A stretch of 64,000 nt of DNA from Lactococcus formosensis (GTDB taxonomy: Bacteria; Bacillota; Bacilli; Lactobacillales; Streptococcaceae). This document shows, piece by piece, positions 8,892-18,907 of this stretch; the first letter of the stretch is position 1, and every line of letters starts with the position of its first letter. Location: positions 405,021 through 469,020 of the forward strand of contig NZ_BOVP01000001.1 of NCBI RefSeq assembly GCF_018403745.1. The letters are read 5' to 3'. The position numbers and the translations under genes are program-made. The notes beneath the pieces were generated by a model. It searched no databases, had not been told where the DNA came from, and was given only the letters and a program-made list of their open reading frames with translations.

Positions 8892-9665
8892 TCAAAGATT
8901 TACCTCTGAAACATCGAACTCTTTTATAGTATGATCTAAGCGAAGTTTAACTTTGTTATTCAAAATATTAAGCCCAATGACTTTCCCCTCACCCTCTGAA
9001 GTCGTAATGTATTCACCAAAATCAGGAAAATTTTTACGCGCTTCTCGGTAAAATTCATCTTCATAGGACAAGCAACACATTAAACGCCCGCAGAGTCCAT
9101 TCAATTTGCTCTGCTTCAGAGAGAGCGACTGATTTTTTGCCATCTTAATAGAAACGTTAGGAAATTCGTAAATAAATTCTGAACAACAAAGCGGACGTCC
9201 ACAAGGACCAACACCACCATACATTTTTGCAGCATCACGCGCCCCGATCTGACGAAGCTCAATACGCGTACGGAAAGTCGCTGCTAATTCTTTAAGTAAA
9301 GCTCGAAAATCCACTCTATTTTCCGACGTAAAGGACACAAAAAGTTGACTCTGGTTTAAATTATATGCTGCATTTGTAACCTTCATATCGATTCCACAAT
9401 CTGCAACAATCTGGCGAATCTTCGTGCAGGCTTGTTGCGAAAGTTGTTCTGTCGTATGAATCAACTCTTCATCTACTTCTGTTACTGCACGAACAATCTC
9501 TCCAGATGTATCGATATTTTTATCTTGTGGGAGCTGTTTCATTACCCGGCCATAAGTCTTGCCCTTTTCATTTTGAATAATGACTGGAGTTCTGGGTGCA
9601 AATGCTTCATGACCACTTACAAAGGTATTTTGTTCTCCATGTGTAAACTCTACTTCGTAAATCAT
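8892..9665 (-). CDS. ricT: PSP1-domain protein RicT (YaaT)
   Basis: PSP1 C-terminal-domain protein of 257 residues. In Bacillus, YaaT/RicT works with YlbF and YmcA as the Y-complex that modulates RNase Y-dependent mRNA processing. The cysteine-rich core (GPCGRPLCCSEF and GLCGRLMCCLSYE), which binds Fe-S in the Bacillus complex, is fully conserved. A YlbF-family gene also occurs in this window at 49.3-49.7 kb. It follows holB at a 12-base gap in the tmk operon. Confidence 0.9.
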   Translation of the reverse strand: MIYEVEFTHGEQNTFVSGHEAFAPRTPVIIQNEKGKTYGRVMKQLPQDKNIDTSGEIVRAVTEVDEELIHTTEQLSQQACTKIRQIVADCGIDMKVTNAAYNLNQSQLFVSFTSENRVDFRALLKELAATFRTRIELRQIGARDAAKMYGGVGPCGRPLCCSEFIYEFPNVSIKMAKNQSLSLKQSKLNGLCGRLMCCLSYEDEFYREARKNFPDFGEYITTSEGEGKVIGLNILNNKVKLRLDHTIKEFDVSEVNL

Positions 9666-9677
9666 ATTATCTTCTTC

Positions 9678-10541
9678 CTATTTCAGCACTATATATTCCA
9701 AACAAGATCCAAAGCGAACATTGCTTTTCCACATTTTTTCTGCCCAAAAGGTTTTTTGAACCCAATCCGGCATCTTTTCTTGATTAAAAAGTTCCAAGAG
9801 CAGGGAAAAGACCAAACTTTGTTTCTCCTTATCCTCAATATTTTCACTCACACTTGTCAGATAAAGAAAAGCTTCTCGTCGATCCGTCTTAACTAATTTC
9901 AGTAATTGTTGCAGTTTCTTTAATGTGTCATTAAACCAAGTTGACCCACCTAACTCTTGGGCTTCTTCTGCCGAGCTGCAAACCCGACTCAGTAATTCTG
10001 CTTGTGTTTTTAAAATGCCATTTTTTTCCAATATTTCTTGCATATAGGCGCTATTTTTCGGAAAACTAAAAACTTGTGTCCGTGATTTGATTGTGGGCAA
10101 CATTAAATTTTCATTTTCTGTGAGTAAAAAAACATGTGTTGCATTATCAGGTTCTTCAATGGATTTAAGTAGAGCATTTGCCGCATTGCTGTGCATTTTT
10201 TCAGCTTCCGTGATAATGACCACCTTCTGAGCGCCTTCAAATCCAGACTGACTAAAAACTTCCGACAAATCCCGAATTTGTCCTGTTTTTATAGTTTGAC
10301 CTTCCGGACGAATAATGTGTAAATCGCTAAATTCATTCCTAGCAACTAAACGACAGTGACGACAGTTTTCACAAGGTAAATTGTCCTGTAAATTTTCACA
10401 AAAAATAGCCTGACTTAGCCAAATAGCCATATCCAAACTACCAAATCCCCCACTAAAAAGATAAGCATGGCTCAGTTTATTCACACGTAAAATATGCTTA
10501 AAGCGTTCAAAAAGTGCTGGTTGAATATCTGCAATTTTCAT
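9678..10541 (-). CDS. holB: DNA polymerase III delta' subunit
   Basis: Clamp-loader subunit of the replicative polymerase, 287 residues. The AAA+ N-terminal fold shows HAYLFSGGFGSLD, a degenerate Walker A as expected for delta', the zinc-binding cysteines of LPCENCRHCRL, and the sensor segment IEEPDNATHVFLLTEN. The TIKSRTQVFSF (SRC-like) motif follows. It is located directly after tmk (26-base gap), as in other Lactobacillales. Confidence 0.94.
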   Translation of the reverse strand: MKIADIQPALFERFKHILRVNKLSHAYLFSGGFGSLDMAIWLSQAIFCENLQDNLPCENCRHCRLVARNEFSDLHIIRPEGQTIKTGQIRDLSEVFSQSGFEGAQKVVIITEAEKMHSNAANALLKSIEEPDNATHVFLLTENENLMLPTIKSRTQVFSFPKNSAYMQEILEKNGILKTQAELLSRVCSSAEEAQELGGSTWFNDTLKKLQQLLKLVKTDRREAFLYLTSVSENIEDKEKQSLVFSLLLELFNQEKMPDWVQKTFWAEKMWKSNVRFGSCLEYIVLK

Positions 10542-10567
10542 GAAAACTCCTTAAGTTTGAAATTTTA

Positions 10568-11197
10568 TTACAAACAAAATTTCTTTTTGATGACTGTTAA
10601 CGTGTCTGCAACAACTTTGTCAAGTTCTTGACTGGCATCAATCGTGACAAAGCGCTCAGGCTCATTCTTAACAATTTCTAAGTAACCTTGTCTGACTTTA
10701 CGATGCATCTCAGCACGTTCGAGATCAAGTCTATTGACTTCATCTGCTCTATTTTTCATAATTCGTTCAAGTGCAACATCTGTATCAATATCGAAATATA
10801 ATGTCAAATCCGGTTTAAGACCATCTGTTGCAAATTCATTAAGCCAGTTTACAGGTTCAACACCAAGTTCACGTCCGTAACCTTGATAAGCAACCGATGA
10901 ATCAATAAAACGGTCAACAATTACCATTTTGCCTGCAGCCAGTGCTGGAAGCATTTTTGTTTGCATGTGTAGGCGACGTGCCGCAGCAAACAGCATCAGC
11001 TCTGTCTTACTGTCAATTTCTGTATTTTCTGTACTTAAAATTATATTTCGAATCTCTTCTGCCACACGTACACCTCCAGGTTCACGTGTCGGAAGGACTT
11101 TATAAGACGATTTTTCTAGTTCGGGAAGAATATTTTGTAAAACGGTTGTTTTACCGGCCCCATCTGGCCCTTCCAAACTAATTAATATTCCATTCAT
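10568..11197 (-). CDS. tmk: Thymidylate kinase
   Basis: Phosphorylates dTMP to dTDP. It has 209 residues, with P-loop [11 protein letters not shown] (8-18), the [12 protein letters not shown] dTMP-binding segment and the usual lid region. It is the first gene of the operon that runs to rsmI. An extended -10 (TGC-TATAAT at 11205-11210) is followed after 7 bases by the ATG, and no Shine-Dalgarno is present. The predicted transcript begins at or next to the start codon, that is, a leaderless mRNA. It is divergent from walR. Confidence 0.96.
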   Translation of the reverse strand: MNGILISLEGPDGAGKTTVLQNILPELEKSSYKVLPTREPGGVRVAEEIRNIILSTENTEIDSKTELMLFAAARRLHMQTKMLPALAAGKMVIVDRFIDSSVAYQGYGRELGVEPVNWLNEFATDGLKPDLTLYFDIDTDVALERIMKNRADEVNRLDLERAEMHRKVRQGYLEIVKNEPERFVTIDASQELDKVVADTLTVIKKKFCL

Positions 11198-11333
11198 ATC
11201 TTATATTATAGCAAAAATAAAAAGAAAAAATATGGGAAAAATGTTCTTTTATAAATATTGTTTACTATATAAGTTTCTTATTTTACAAATGATTTCACTT
11301 TTGTAAAAATTCTATATTATGGAAGGCTTTACC

Positions 11334-11362
11334 TTGCTATACTACTGTAATAATTGTATAAT
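11334..11362 (+). promoter_or_regulatory. walR promoter
   Basis: TTGCTA, a 17-base spacer and TATAAT on the plus strand, giving a leader of about 40 bases before the walR ATG. This is the only near-consensus sigma-A promoter in the divergent tmk-walR gap. Confidence 0.8.
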
Positions 11363-11407
11363 GAGAAAAGCAATTAATATTATATACATCTAAGCGAAAG
11401 GATTATC

Positions 11408-12109
11408 ATGAAAAAAATTCTTGTTGTTGACGACGAAAAACCAATTTCAGATATTGTAAAATTTAATCTCGTCAAAGAAGGGTATGAAGTAGTCACTGCT
11501 TTTGATGGTGAAGAAGCTCTTGAACTCTTTGAATCAGAAAAACCCGATCTTATCTATCTTGATTTGATGTTACCAAAAATTGATGGCCTTGAAGTTACAC
11601 GTCAAATCCGTAAAACTTCCGAAGTCCCTATTTTGATGGTTTCTGCCAAAGACACAGAGTTTGATAAAGTTATCGGCCTCGAACTTGGTGCAGATGATTA
11701 CATCACAAAACCATTTTCAAACCGTGAACTACTTGCTCGTATTAAATCAAACCTACGCCGCATGACAAATGTTCCTGTTGAACAACCAAAAGATTCTAAA
11801 AAAGAATTGGTGATTGGTAATTTACGTATCAACCCAACACATTATGCTGCATACAAAAATGAAACACAACTTGACTTAACACATCGCGAATTTGAATTAC
11901 TCTACTATCTTGCACAACATCTCGGTGAAGTTATCACACGCGAAACATTACTTGAAACAGTTTGGGGCTACGATTACTTTGGTGATGTTCGTACTGTTGA
12001 CGTAACTGTTCGACGTCTTCGCGAAAAAGTTGAAGATACTCCAAGCCGCCCTCAATACGTATCTACACGTCGTGGCGTTGGATATTATATGAGCGAACCT
12101 CATGAATAA
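11408..12109 (+). CDS. walR: Response regulator WalR (VicR/YycF)
   Basis: OmpR-family response regulator controlling cell-wall homeostasis genes. It has 233 residues: a receiver domain with acidic pair Asp8/Asp9 and phospho-acceptor Asp52 (YLDLMLPK), and a C-terminal winged helix (RTVDVTVRRLREK, GVGYYM). The context walR-walK-walJ is the conserved Firmicute arrangement. The ribosome site is GAAAGGA. In streptococci and lactococci this is normally the only essential response regulator (known of the family, not shown here). Confidence 0.97.
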   Translation: MKKILVVDDEKPISDIVKFNLVKEGYEVVTAFDGEEALELFESEKPDLIYLDLMLPKIDGLEVTRQIRKTSEVPILMVSAKDTEFDKVIGLELGADDYITKPFSNRELLARIKSNLRRMTNVPVEQPKDSKKELVIGNLRINPTHYAAYKNETQLDLTHREFELLYYLAQHLGEVITRETLLETVWGYDYFGDVRTVDVTVRRLREKVEDTPSRPQYVSTRRGVGYYMSEPHE

Positions 12110-13520
12110 TTTTTTTAATTCAATAGTACTTAAAGGAGTAGTGATTCATCTACTTCTTTTTGGCATTTTTGAGTTAGCAAATAGTACGTATTTTTTAACT
12201 CATACTACTGCACTCTTGCAGTTTTTCATTTTTTATCTGGTCACTTTAAGTCTTCTTATCTGGTATCTCAGTCGTTTGGCTCAATCCGCAGATAAGATAT
12301 CTCATCAGGTAGATAATTTTTTGCATGATAATTATGAAAACCGCCAAGTTTCTAAGGAAACTAATGAACTCTCTGTGGCTTATAATAAATTGTTATTACT
12401 GGGGCAAGAAATTGAGGATCGACAAGAACATTTAGAAAATCAGCGTAACCAACTGGAGAGTATTTTAACCTATCTTGCAGATGGTGTGATCACTACAGAC
12501 CGACACGGGAAAATTAATCTCGCTAATCACGCTGCCCTGGCCCTTCTTGATCAATCAAGTGAGGTAATTATTGGTGAAGACTTAGTTGATATTTTAAAAA
12601 TCTCCGATAAATATTCTTTTCATGAGTTACTGCAAAAAGAGCCTGAATTAACAATTAATACTGTCAATTGTGAAGGTGCAGCTGTTACCCTCCGCGTAAA
12701 CTTTATGCTCTTCCGTAGCGAGTCAGGTTATATTTCTGGGATTATTGCTGTTCTACATGATACAACAGAACAAGAAAAAACAGAAAGAGATCGCCGCCTT
12801 TTTGTTTCCAATGTCTCGCATGAGTTACGCACACCACTAACTTCTGTCAAGGCCTATTTAGAAGCTCTAAATGATGGGGCACTCGCTGATCCCGAAATTG
12901 CCAGTAATTTTGTAGATGTTTCACTTAACGAAACAGATCGAATGATTCGGATGATTGGGGAACTTTTGGAACTCTCTCGTATGGACCAAGATAAAGTTAA
13001 GCTTCATACTGAAATTATTAACTACGTTGACTTTATAAACTATGTCCTTGATCGTTTTGATCAAATTATCGAAAAAAATTACACTAACTTTAAAATTATT
13101 CGACAAATGCCTCCACAAGAAATTTGGCTTGAAATAGATACTGATAAGCTTTCACAAGTCATTGACAACATCATCAATAATGCTTTTAAGTATTCCCCAA
13201 AAGGAGGCATAATCACCGTAAGCGTTTGGTGTGAAAATAACAAAGTATTTACTTCTATTGCGGATCAAGGCATGGGTATTCCAAAACCTGCTTTAGCCAA
13301 AGTTTTCGATCGTTTTTATCGTGTTGATAATGCCTCTAGAAATAGTCAAATCGGTGGTACGGGCTTAGGTTTATCTATTGCTTATGATATTATGAAACTC
13401 CACAAAGGCGACATACAAGTCACTTCTGATGGTAAAACTGGTTCAACTTTCACCCTGTCTTTCCCTTACAGTGATGAAATTAATCAAGAAAATAACGACT
13501 GGGAGGATTTTGCTGAATGA
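12102..13520 (+). CDS. walK: Sensor histidine kinase WalK (VicK/YycG)
   Basis: Partner kinase of WalR. It has 472 residues. The N-terminus has two closely spaced hydrophobic segments (about 8-27 and 36-57) with almost no extracellular loop, closer to the short-loop streptococcal VicK than to Bacillus WalK with its large external domain. A coiled-coil/HAMP-like stretch, a PAS domain (about 115-225), a HisKA with His240 (VSHELRTPLTSVK) and an HATPase with N-box NNAFKYSPKGG, DQGMGIP and GGTGLGLSI follow. It overlaps walR by 8 bases. Confidence 0.96.
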   Translation: MNNFFNSIVLKGVVIHLLLFGIFELANSTYFLTHTTALLQFFIFYLVTLSLLIWYLSRLAQSADKISHQVDNFLHDNYENRQVSKETNELSVAYNKLLLLGQEIEDRQEHLENQRNQLESILTYLADGVITTDRHGKINLANHAALALLDQSSEVIIGEDLVDILKISDKYSFHELLQKEPELTINTVNCEGAAVTLRVNFMLFRSESGYISGIIAVLHDTTEQEKTERDRRLFVSNVSHELRTPLTSVKAYLEALNDGALADPEIASNFVDVSLNETDRMIRMIGELLELSRMDQDKVKLHTEIINYVDFINYVLDRFDQIIEKNYTNFKIIRQMPPQEIWLEIDTDKLSQVIDNIINNAFKYSPKGGIITVSVWCENNKVFTSIADQGMGIPKPALAKVFDRFYRVDNASRNSQIGGTGLGLSIAYDIMKLHKGDIQVTSDGKTGSTFTLSFPYSDEINQENNDWEDFAE

Positions 13521-14329
13521 GCACTGAATCAGCATTTAAATATTCAATTTTAGCATCAGGAAGTACCGGAAATTCTTTTTACTTAGAAACGCCAGAAAAG
13601 AAAATTCTTGTGGATGCTGGGCTCTCTGGAAAGAAAATCGAGAGTCTATTAGCAGAGATTGACCGGGATATTAAAGATATCGATGCACTTTTAATCACAC
13701 ATGAACACAGCGACCATATCAAAGGAATAGGTGTTCTTGCCCGTAAACATGGCATTCAACTTTACGCCAATGAATTAACATGGCAAGAACTAGATAGCAA
13801 AAACTCACTAGGAAAAATTGCGAATGACCAAAAGCATATCTTTGAGATGGGTAAAACCAAGACTTTTGGCGATATCGATGTCGAAAGTTTTGGTGTGAGC
13901 CATGATGCTATCGCGCCCCAATTTTATCGCTTTATGAAGGATAATAAATCCTTCGTATTACTTACCGATACAGGGTATGTAAGTGATCGCATGCGCGGCA
14001 CAATCGAAAATGCTGACGGCTATCTTATGGAAAGCAATCATGATATTGAGATTCTCCGCATGGGGGGGTACCCTTGGAAAACAAAACAACGTATTCTTAG
14101 TGATCAAGGTCATTTATCTAACGAAGATGGTGCCGAAGCTGCTTTTAATGTTTTAGGAAATAAAACAAAGCGCATCTTCCTCGGTCACCTTAGTCTGAAT
14201 AACAATATTCAAGAACTTGCACATATGACAATGGATGGATTCTTAGCTCAACATGACGTTGATACTAAACGCGACGTCCACATCATTGATACTAGCCATG
14301 AGCATGCAAGTAAACTCTATGATATTTAG
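13517..14329 (+). CDS. walJ: Metallo-beta-lactamase-fold protein WalJ (VicX/YycJ)
   Basis: MBL-fold hydrolase of 270 residues, co-transcribed with walRK (ATGA overlap with walK). The metal motif THEHSDH is at residues 61-67 (His62, His64, Asp66, His67), with further ligands in FGVSHDAIAP, LTDTGY and the C-terminal GHLS. Bacillus YycJ is reported to act as a 5'-3' exonuclease in mismatch repair; which role dominates in lactococci is not deducible here. A terminator shared with groEL follows. Confidence 0.93.
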   Translation: MSTESAFKYSILASGSTGNSFYLETPEKKILVDAGLSGKKIESLLAEIDRDIKDIDALLITHEHSDHIKGIGVLARKHGIQLYANELTWQELDSKNSLGKIANDQKHIFEMGKTKTFGDIDVESFGVSHDAIAPQFYRFMKDNKSFVLLTDTGYVSDRMRGTIENADGYLMESNHDIEILRMGGYPWKTKQRILSDQGHLSNEDGAEAAFNVLGNKTKRIFLGHLSLNNNIQELAHMTMDGFLAQHDVDTKRDVHIIDTSHEHASKLYDI

Positions 14330-14342
14330 ACCGTATTTACAG

Positions 14343-14378
14343 CAAAAAAAAAAGACACAAACTCGTGTCTTTTTTTAT
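14343..14378. terminator. Bidirectional terminator between walJ and groEL
   Basis: Stem AAAGACACA-x-TGTGTCTTT type with A-run before and T-run after. It serves both convergent operons. Confidence 0.88.
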
Positions 14379-14380
14379 TA

Positions 14381-16009
<1,629 letters not shown>

Positions 16010-16034
16010 TTATTATCTCCTATCTTTATTTTCC

Positions 16035-16316
16035 TTAAACAATCGCAAGAATATCAGATTCTTTGATAATCAAGAAATCTTCGCCTTCAAATTTCACATT
16101 TGTACCAGCAAACTTTTCAAAGAGAACTGCATCACCAACTTGTACTGTTGGCGCAATAACTGTACCGTGAGGAGTTGTTTTACCTGGGCCTACTGCCACA
16201 ACTTCTGCAACTTGTGGTTTCTCTTGTGCTGCTGAGGCCAAGACGATCCCACCTAAAGATTTTTCTTCTTCCTCTTTTATACGCAATACAACGCGATCCG
16301 CTAAGGGTTTCAACAT
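16035..16316 (-). CDS. groES: Co-chaperonin GroES (10 kDa)
   Basis: Heptameric lid of the GroEL chamber. It has 93 residues, starts MLKPLADRVVLRIKEEEEKS and carries the mobile loop EKSLGGIVLASAAQEKPQ. The ribosome site GGAGGA precedes the ATG. It is the first gene of the operon and lies directly downstream of CIRCE. Confidence 0.98.
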   Translation of the reverse strand: MLKPLADRVVLRIKEEEEKSLGGIVLASAAQEKPQVAEVVAVGPGKTTPHGTVIAPTVQVGDAVLFEKFAGTNVKFEGEDFLIIKESDILAIV

Positions 16317-16340
16317 GTTATTCCTCCATTTTATGTTATT

Positions 16341-16367
16341 TTAGCACTCTTTAAGTAGGAGTGCTAA
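16341..16367. promoter_or_regulatory. CIRCE operator (HrcA-binding)
   Basis: Exact TTAGCACTC-N9-GAGTGCTAA inverted repeat, 25 bases before the groES ATG and overlapping the predicted transcription start. By established knowledge, HrcA binds here and represses groESL in the absence of heat stress. hrcA is not in this window. Confidence 0.97.
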
Positions 16368-16369
16368 TT

Positions 16370-16398
16370 TATATATCTTATTTTACCGCGAAGGTCAA
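16370..16398 (-). promoter_or_regulatory. groESL sigma-A promoter
   Basis: On the minus strand, TTGACC (16393-16398), a 17-base spacer and TATATA (16370-16375). The predicted start falls in the CIRCE element. Confidence 0.8.
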
Positions 16399-16431
16399 AA
16401 TTAGTCAAGAAAAAAACTTATTTTTTTATTT

Positions 16432-16962
16432 TTAAATCGTTCTCTTATGTAACCTAAGCTTCTTCAAGGCCCAGTCGTAATGTGAAGCTAAAGAGGACTG
16501 AAAATACTGAGACAAGGATGTTGTCCCAGTCCAAGAGTAAAATTCTTTCGTATAAAGCTCTTTATCTGAAAATTGCTGCAACAACTGAATAGTTCTTACG
16601 TGGCTTGCCTCAAGCTTTTCTCTAATTTCTTCATAAGAAGTTGATTGATGTTTCTTCCAGATTTCTTGATTCATTGTCGCATAATTTTTCCAAGTATAAG
16701 GCGCAGGTAGAAAGCTTTGTGTGTTTCCTGCAACATTACTTTTTACAAAATTTTGTAAAAGTACTTGCCACTCATAAAGATGGGCAAACACATCACGGAT
16801 ATTCTTATCTCGCACCCAATGTGCCTCTTTCCCCTTCTCTTGTCCAAACGCAAAAGATGCCATTTGTGCTTCTAAAGGCAATGTGTCGATTAAATGAAAC
16901 ATCTTACGCCAGTTTTCTTCTGAAAATGAGACTAGCTCTTCTTTTGTTTTTGCCTTTGCCAT
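16432..16962 (-). CDS. ClbS/DfsB-family four-helix-bundle protein (DUF1706)
   Basis: Cytoplasmic protein of 176 residues, all-helical, with the DinB-like pattern of the ClbS/DfsB family: WRKMFHLIDTLP near the N-terminus, RDVFAHLYEWQVLL, a central PAPYTWKNYATMN segment and the C-terminal SLASHYDWALKKL histidine motif. Escherichia coli ClbS is a cyclopropane hydrolase protecting against colibactin; most members have unknown substrates and that activity should not be assumed here. It lies downstream of ssb on the same strand with a 57-base gap and has its own AGGAG site. Confidence 0.82.
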   Translation of the reverse strand: MAKAKTKEELVSFSEENWRKMFHLIDTLPLEAQMASFAFGQEKGKEAHWVRDKNIRDVFAHLYEWQVLLQNFVKSNVAGNTQSFLPAPYTWKNYATMNQEIWKKHQSTSYEEIREKLEASHVRTIQLLQQFSDKELYTKEFYSWTGTTSLSQYFQSSLASHYDWALKKLRLHKRTI

Positions 16963-17019
16963 TTTACTCCTCCACGATGTTCTGTTTTCATCCTATCAAA
17001 AGAAAACGCTTTTTTCAAT

Positions 17020-17409
17020 TTAAAATGGTAATTCGTCCTCTTTTAAGTCAATGTCATTGTTTTCTATAGAATCTTGTCGCATGGCAATGGTTGCACGACT
17101 CTCTAAAAGATCAAAATTTTTCACCAGTACCTCTGTCACATAACGTTTTTGTTCATGTTTATCTACATAACTTCTGGTACGTATCTCCCCTTCCACGGCA
17201 AGTAAGGCTCCTTTTTTAGCATACGATGTACAGTGTTCCGCTAGCTTCTCCCAAAAGACCAAAGAGATAAAGTCTGTATCTTTTTCCTCGGAAGCATTTT
17301 TATAACGTCTTTTGACAGCAAGATTTATCCTCAAGAGACTTTTTCCACTGGATGTTTTATTGAGCTCTGGGTCCGCAACGAGTCGACCAACAAGTAACAT
17401 TTTATTCAT
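17020..17409 (-). CDS. ssb: Single-stranded DNA-binding protein (short, SsbB-like)
   Basis: OB-fold ssDNA-binding protein of 129 residues. It starts MNKMLLVGRLVADPELNKTSSGKSL and ends with the acidic interaction tip DELPF. It is shorter than the replicative Ssb (about 160-170 residues) because the flexible glycine/glutamine linker is missing. This fits the competence or accessory SsbB-like paralogue that follows ytpR in streptococci. A strong AAGGAGG site precedes the ATG. Whether it is competence-controlled was not assessed beyond the absence of an obvious cin-box. Confidence 0.9.
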   Translation of the reverse strand: MNKMLLVGRLVADPELNKTSSGKSLLRINLAVKRRYKNASEEKDTDFISLVFWEKLAEHCTSYAKKGALLAVEGEIRTRSYVDKHEQKRYVTEVLVKNFDLLESRATIAMRQDSIENNDIDLKEDELPF

Positions 17410-17433
17410 TTTAGCACCTCCTTATTTTTTGTA

Positions 17434-17467
17434 CGAAAAAAGACCTCAATTTTCACTAAGATCTTTG
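17434..17467 (-). terminator. Terminator between ytpR and ssb
   Basis: Minus-strand stem AAAGATCT/AGGTCTTT (with one G-T pair) followed by six T. It may be leaky, since ssb follows on the same strand. Confidence 0.7.
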
Positions 17468-17478
17468 TTATTTTATAT

Positions 17479-18102
17479 TTAATCTTGCCACATACTTGCT
17501 GCATCAAAAGCTAATCCAGCTTCTAAATTTGCATTCAACTCAATAATTCCACGGACTTGCGGTGCATTTGGCAAATCAAGTTCACGTGCTGAACAGAGCA
17601 TACCGTAAGAAGGGACTCCACGCAATGCACCTGGCCATATTAAAGTTCCTGAAGGCATCATTGCACCTGGCAATGCTGCTACTGTTTTCATGCCAACAAC
17701 AGCATTAGGCGCACCACAAACGATTTGAACAGGCGCATCTAACCCTACTTCTACTTGGCACACATGCAAATGATCGCTGTCTGCGTGATCTTCCATTGTC
17801 AGAATCTCAGCAACTACAAATTTAGGTTGACCATCATATGTAAGCTGTTCGTCAAAACCAGCAGCTTTAAGTTTTACATTAAGTTCCGCTACTTGACGCT
17901 CAGATAAATTATTTTGTCCTTGTGTCAAATCTGACCAGTCTTTTTTGATATCAAAAATGTTCCAGCCCACTGTTTGCCCTGTATCTTCACGGAAAATACG
18001 CGCAACATCTGCCTTACGTTCGTAAGTTACTTCTGCACCCTCATTATTTGCTACAATTATCATGAGAACATCACCAACATTTTTATTATACGTTGCAATC
18101 AT
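17479..18102 (-). CDS. ytpR: YtpR-type tRNA-binding domain protein
   Basis: Protein of 207 residues with an N-terminal DUF4479-type domain and a C-terminal EMAP/tRNA-binding OB domain like the N-terminus of PheT (about residues 100-205: EILTMEDHADSDHLHVCQVE, VQIVCGAPNA, GVPSYGMLCSARELDLP). The molecular role is unknown. It is translationally adjacent to the thioredoxin-like gene (1-base gap), in the conserved DUF4651-trx-ytpR-ssb cluster. Confidence 0.92.
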   Translation of the reverse strand: MIATYNKNVGDVLMIIVANNEGAEVTYERKADVARIFREDTGQTVGWNIFDIKKDWSDLTQGQNNLSERQVAELNVKLKAAGFDEQLTYDGQPKFVVAEILTMEDHADSDHLHVCQVEVGLDAPVQIVCGAPNAVVGMKTVAALPGAMMPSGTLIWPGALRGVPSYGMLCSARELDLPNAPQVRGIIELNANLEAGLAFDAASMWQD

Positions 18103-18103
18103 T

Positions 18104-18424
18104 TTATTTATCTACACCCTTCAAAAATTCACTAACTTCTTCTTTAGTTTTACGCAGTTTATTGACTAAGCGTCCTGTTTCTTTACCATTCTCAAGTGTT
18201 ACAAAGCTAGGAATTCCCATGATTCCCCATTCAATAGCTAAGTCCATGAATTCATCACGATCAACTTCTACAAAATCAAAATCTGAAAATTCAACTTCTA
18301 ATTCTGGCATTTTTGGCTTGATAAAAGTACAGTCTGGGCACCAACCTGCAGTGAAAAACAGGACATGTTTACCTTCTGATTTTACAATTTCAGCCAGTTC
18401 CTCATAATTTTTTGGAATAATCAT
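18104..18424 (-). CDS. Thioredoxin-family protein (CPDC active site)
   Basis: Thioredoxin-fold protein of 106 residues with active site WCPDC (Cys29, Cys32) and cis-proline segment GIPSFVTL. The CPDC motif differs from the CGPC of TrxA, so it is a thioredoxin-like protein rather than the main thioredoxin. It overlaps the DUF4651 gene by 4 bases and precedes ytpR. Confidence 0.92.
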   Translation of the reverse strand: MIIPKNYEELAEIVKSEGKHVLFFTAGWCPDCTFIKPKMPELEVEFSDFDFVEVDRDEFMDLAIEWGIMGIPSFVTLENGKETGRLVNKLRKTKEEVSEFLKGVDK

Positions 18425-18708
18425 AAATACTCCTCTCCTAATTCTGTAATTTCTAAGGTTTCTCCATCAATTTCAAAATTGATGTTGTGGTTTTCTCCAA
18501 AAATCACGCCACCTTTATAAATAGCTCCGCGATCAGCATCCTCAAAGATCCATACTGTTTGAATATCTCGGTCAGCAAAAGCTTCACGTACTGCTTGAAT
18601 AACCTCTGCCCGCAAATTTTCTTCAACGTGTTTGTAGCTCTGATAGAGCACACGCGCACTAGCTACACCAGCCAGCAGCCCTAAACCAACTTTCAAATAT
18701 TTTTTCAT
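18421..18708 (-). CDS. DUF4651 domain protein, membrane-anchored
   Basis: Protein of 95 residues with one N-terminal hydrophobic segment (VGLGLLAGVASARVLY) followed by a small alpha/beta domain ending ITELGEEYL. It is recognised as the DUF4651 protein found upstream of the thioredoxin/ytpR genes and divergent from pepA in streptococci. The function is unknown. It is the first gene of the operon. Confidence 0.85.
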   Translation of the reverse strand: MKKYLKVGLGLLAGVASARVLYQSYKHVEENLRAEVIQAVREAFADRDIQTVWIFEDADRGAIYKGGVIFGENHNINFEIDGETLEITELGEEYL

Positions 18709-18907
18709 ATAAAAAATTTTAACATAAATTCTACTATATTAGTACTTATAATTACTGTTCTCTTCAAGATAAGTTCTCATTTTCTAAAAAAACCTAAAAC
18801 TTATCTATCTTTAAAAATTATATTTATTAAATGTTACTATATCAATACTACTATATGCTGCTTTTAAATGCTACAATAAGAGAGTACAAAAAATCAAAGG
18901 AGACGAT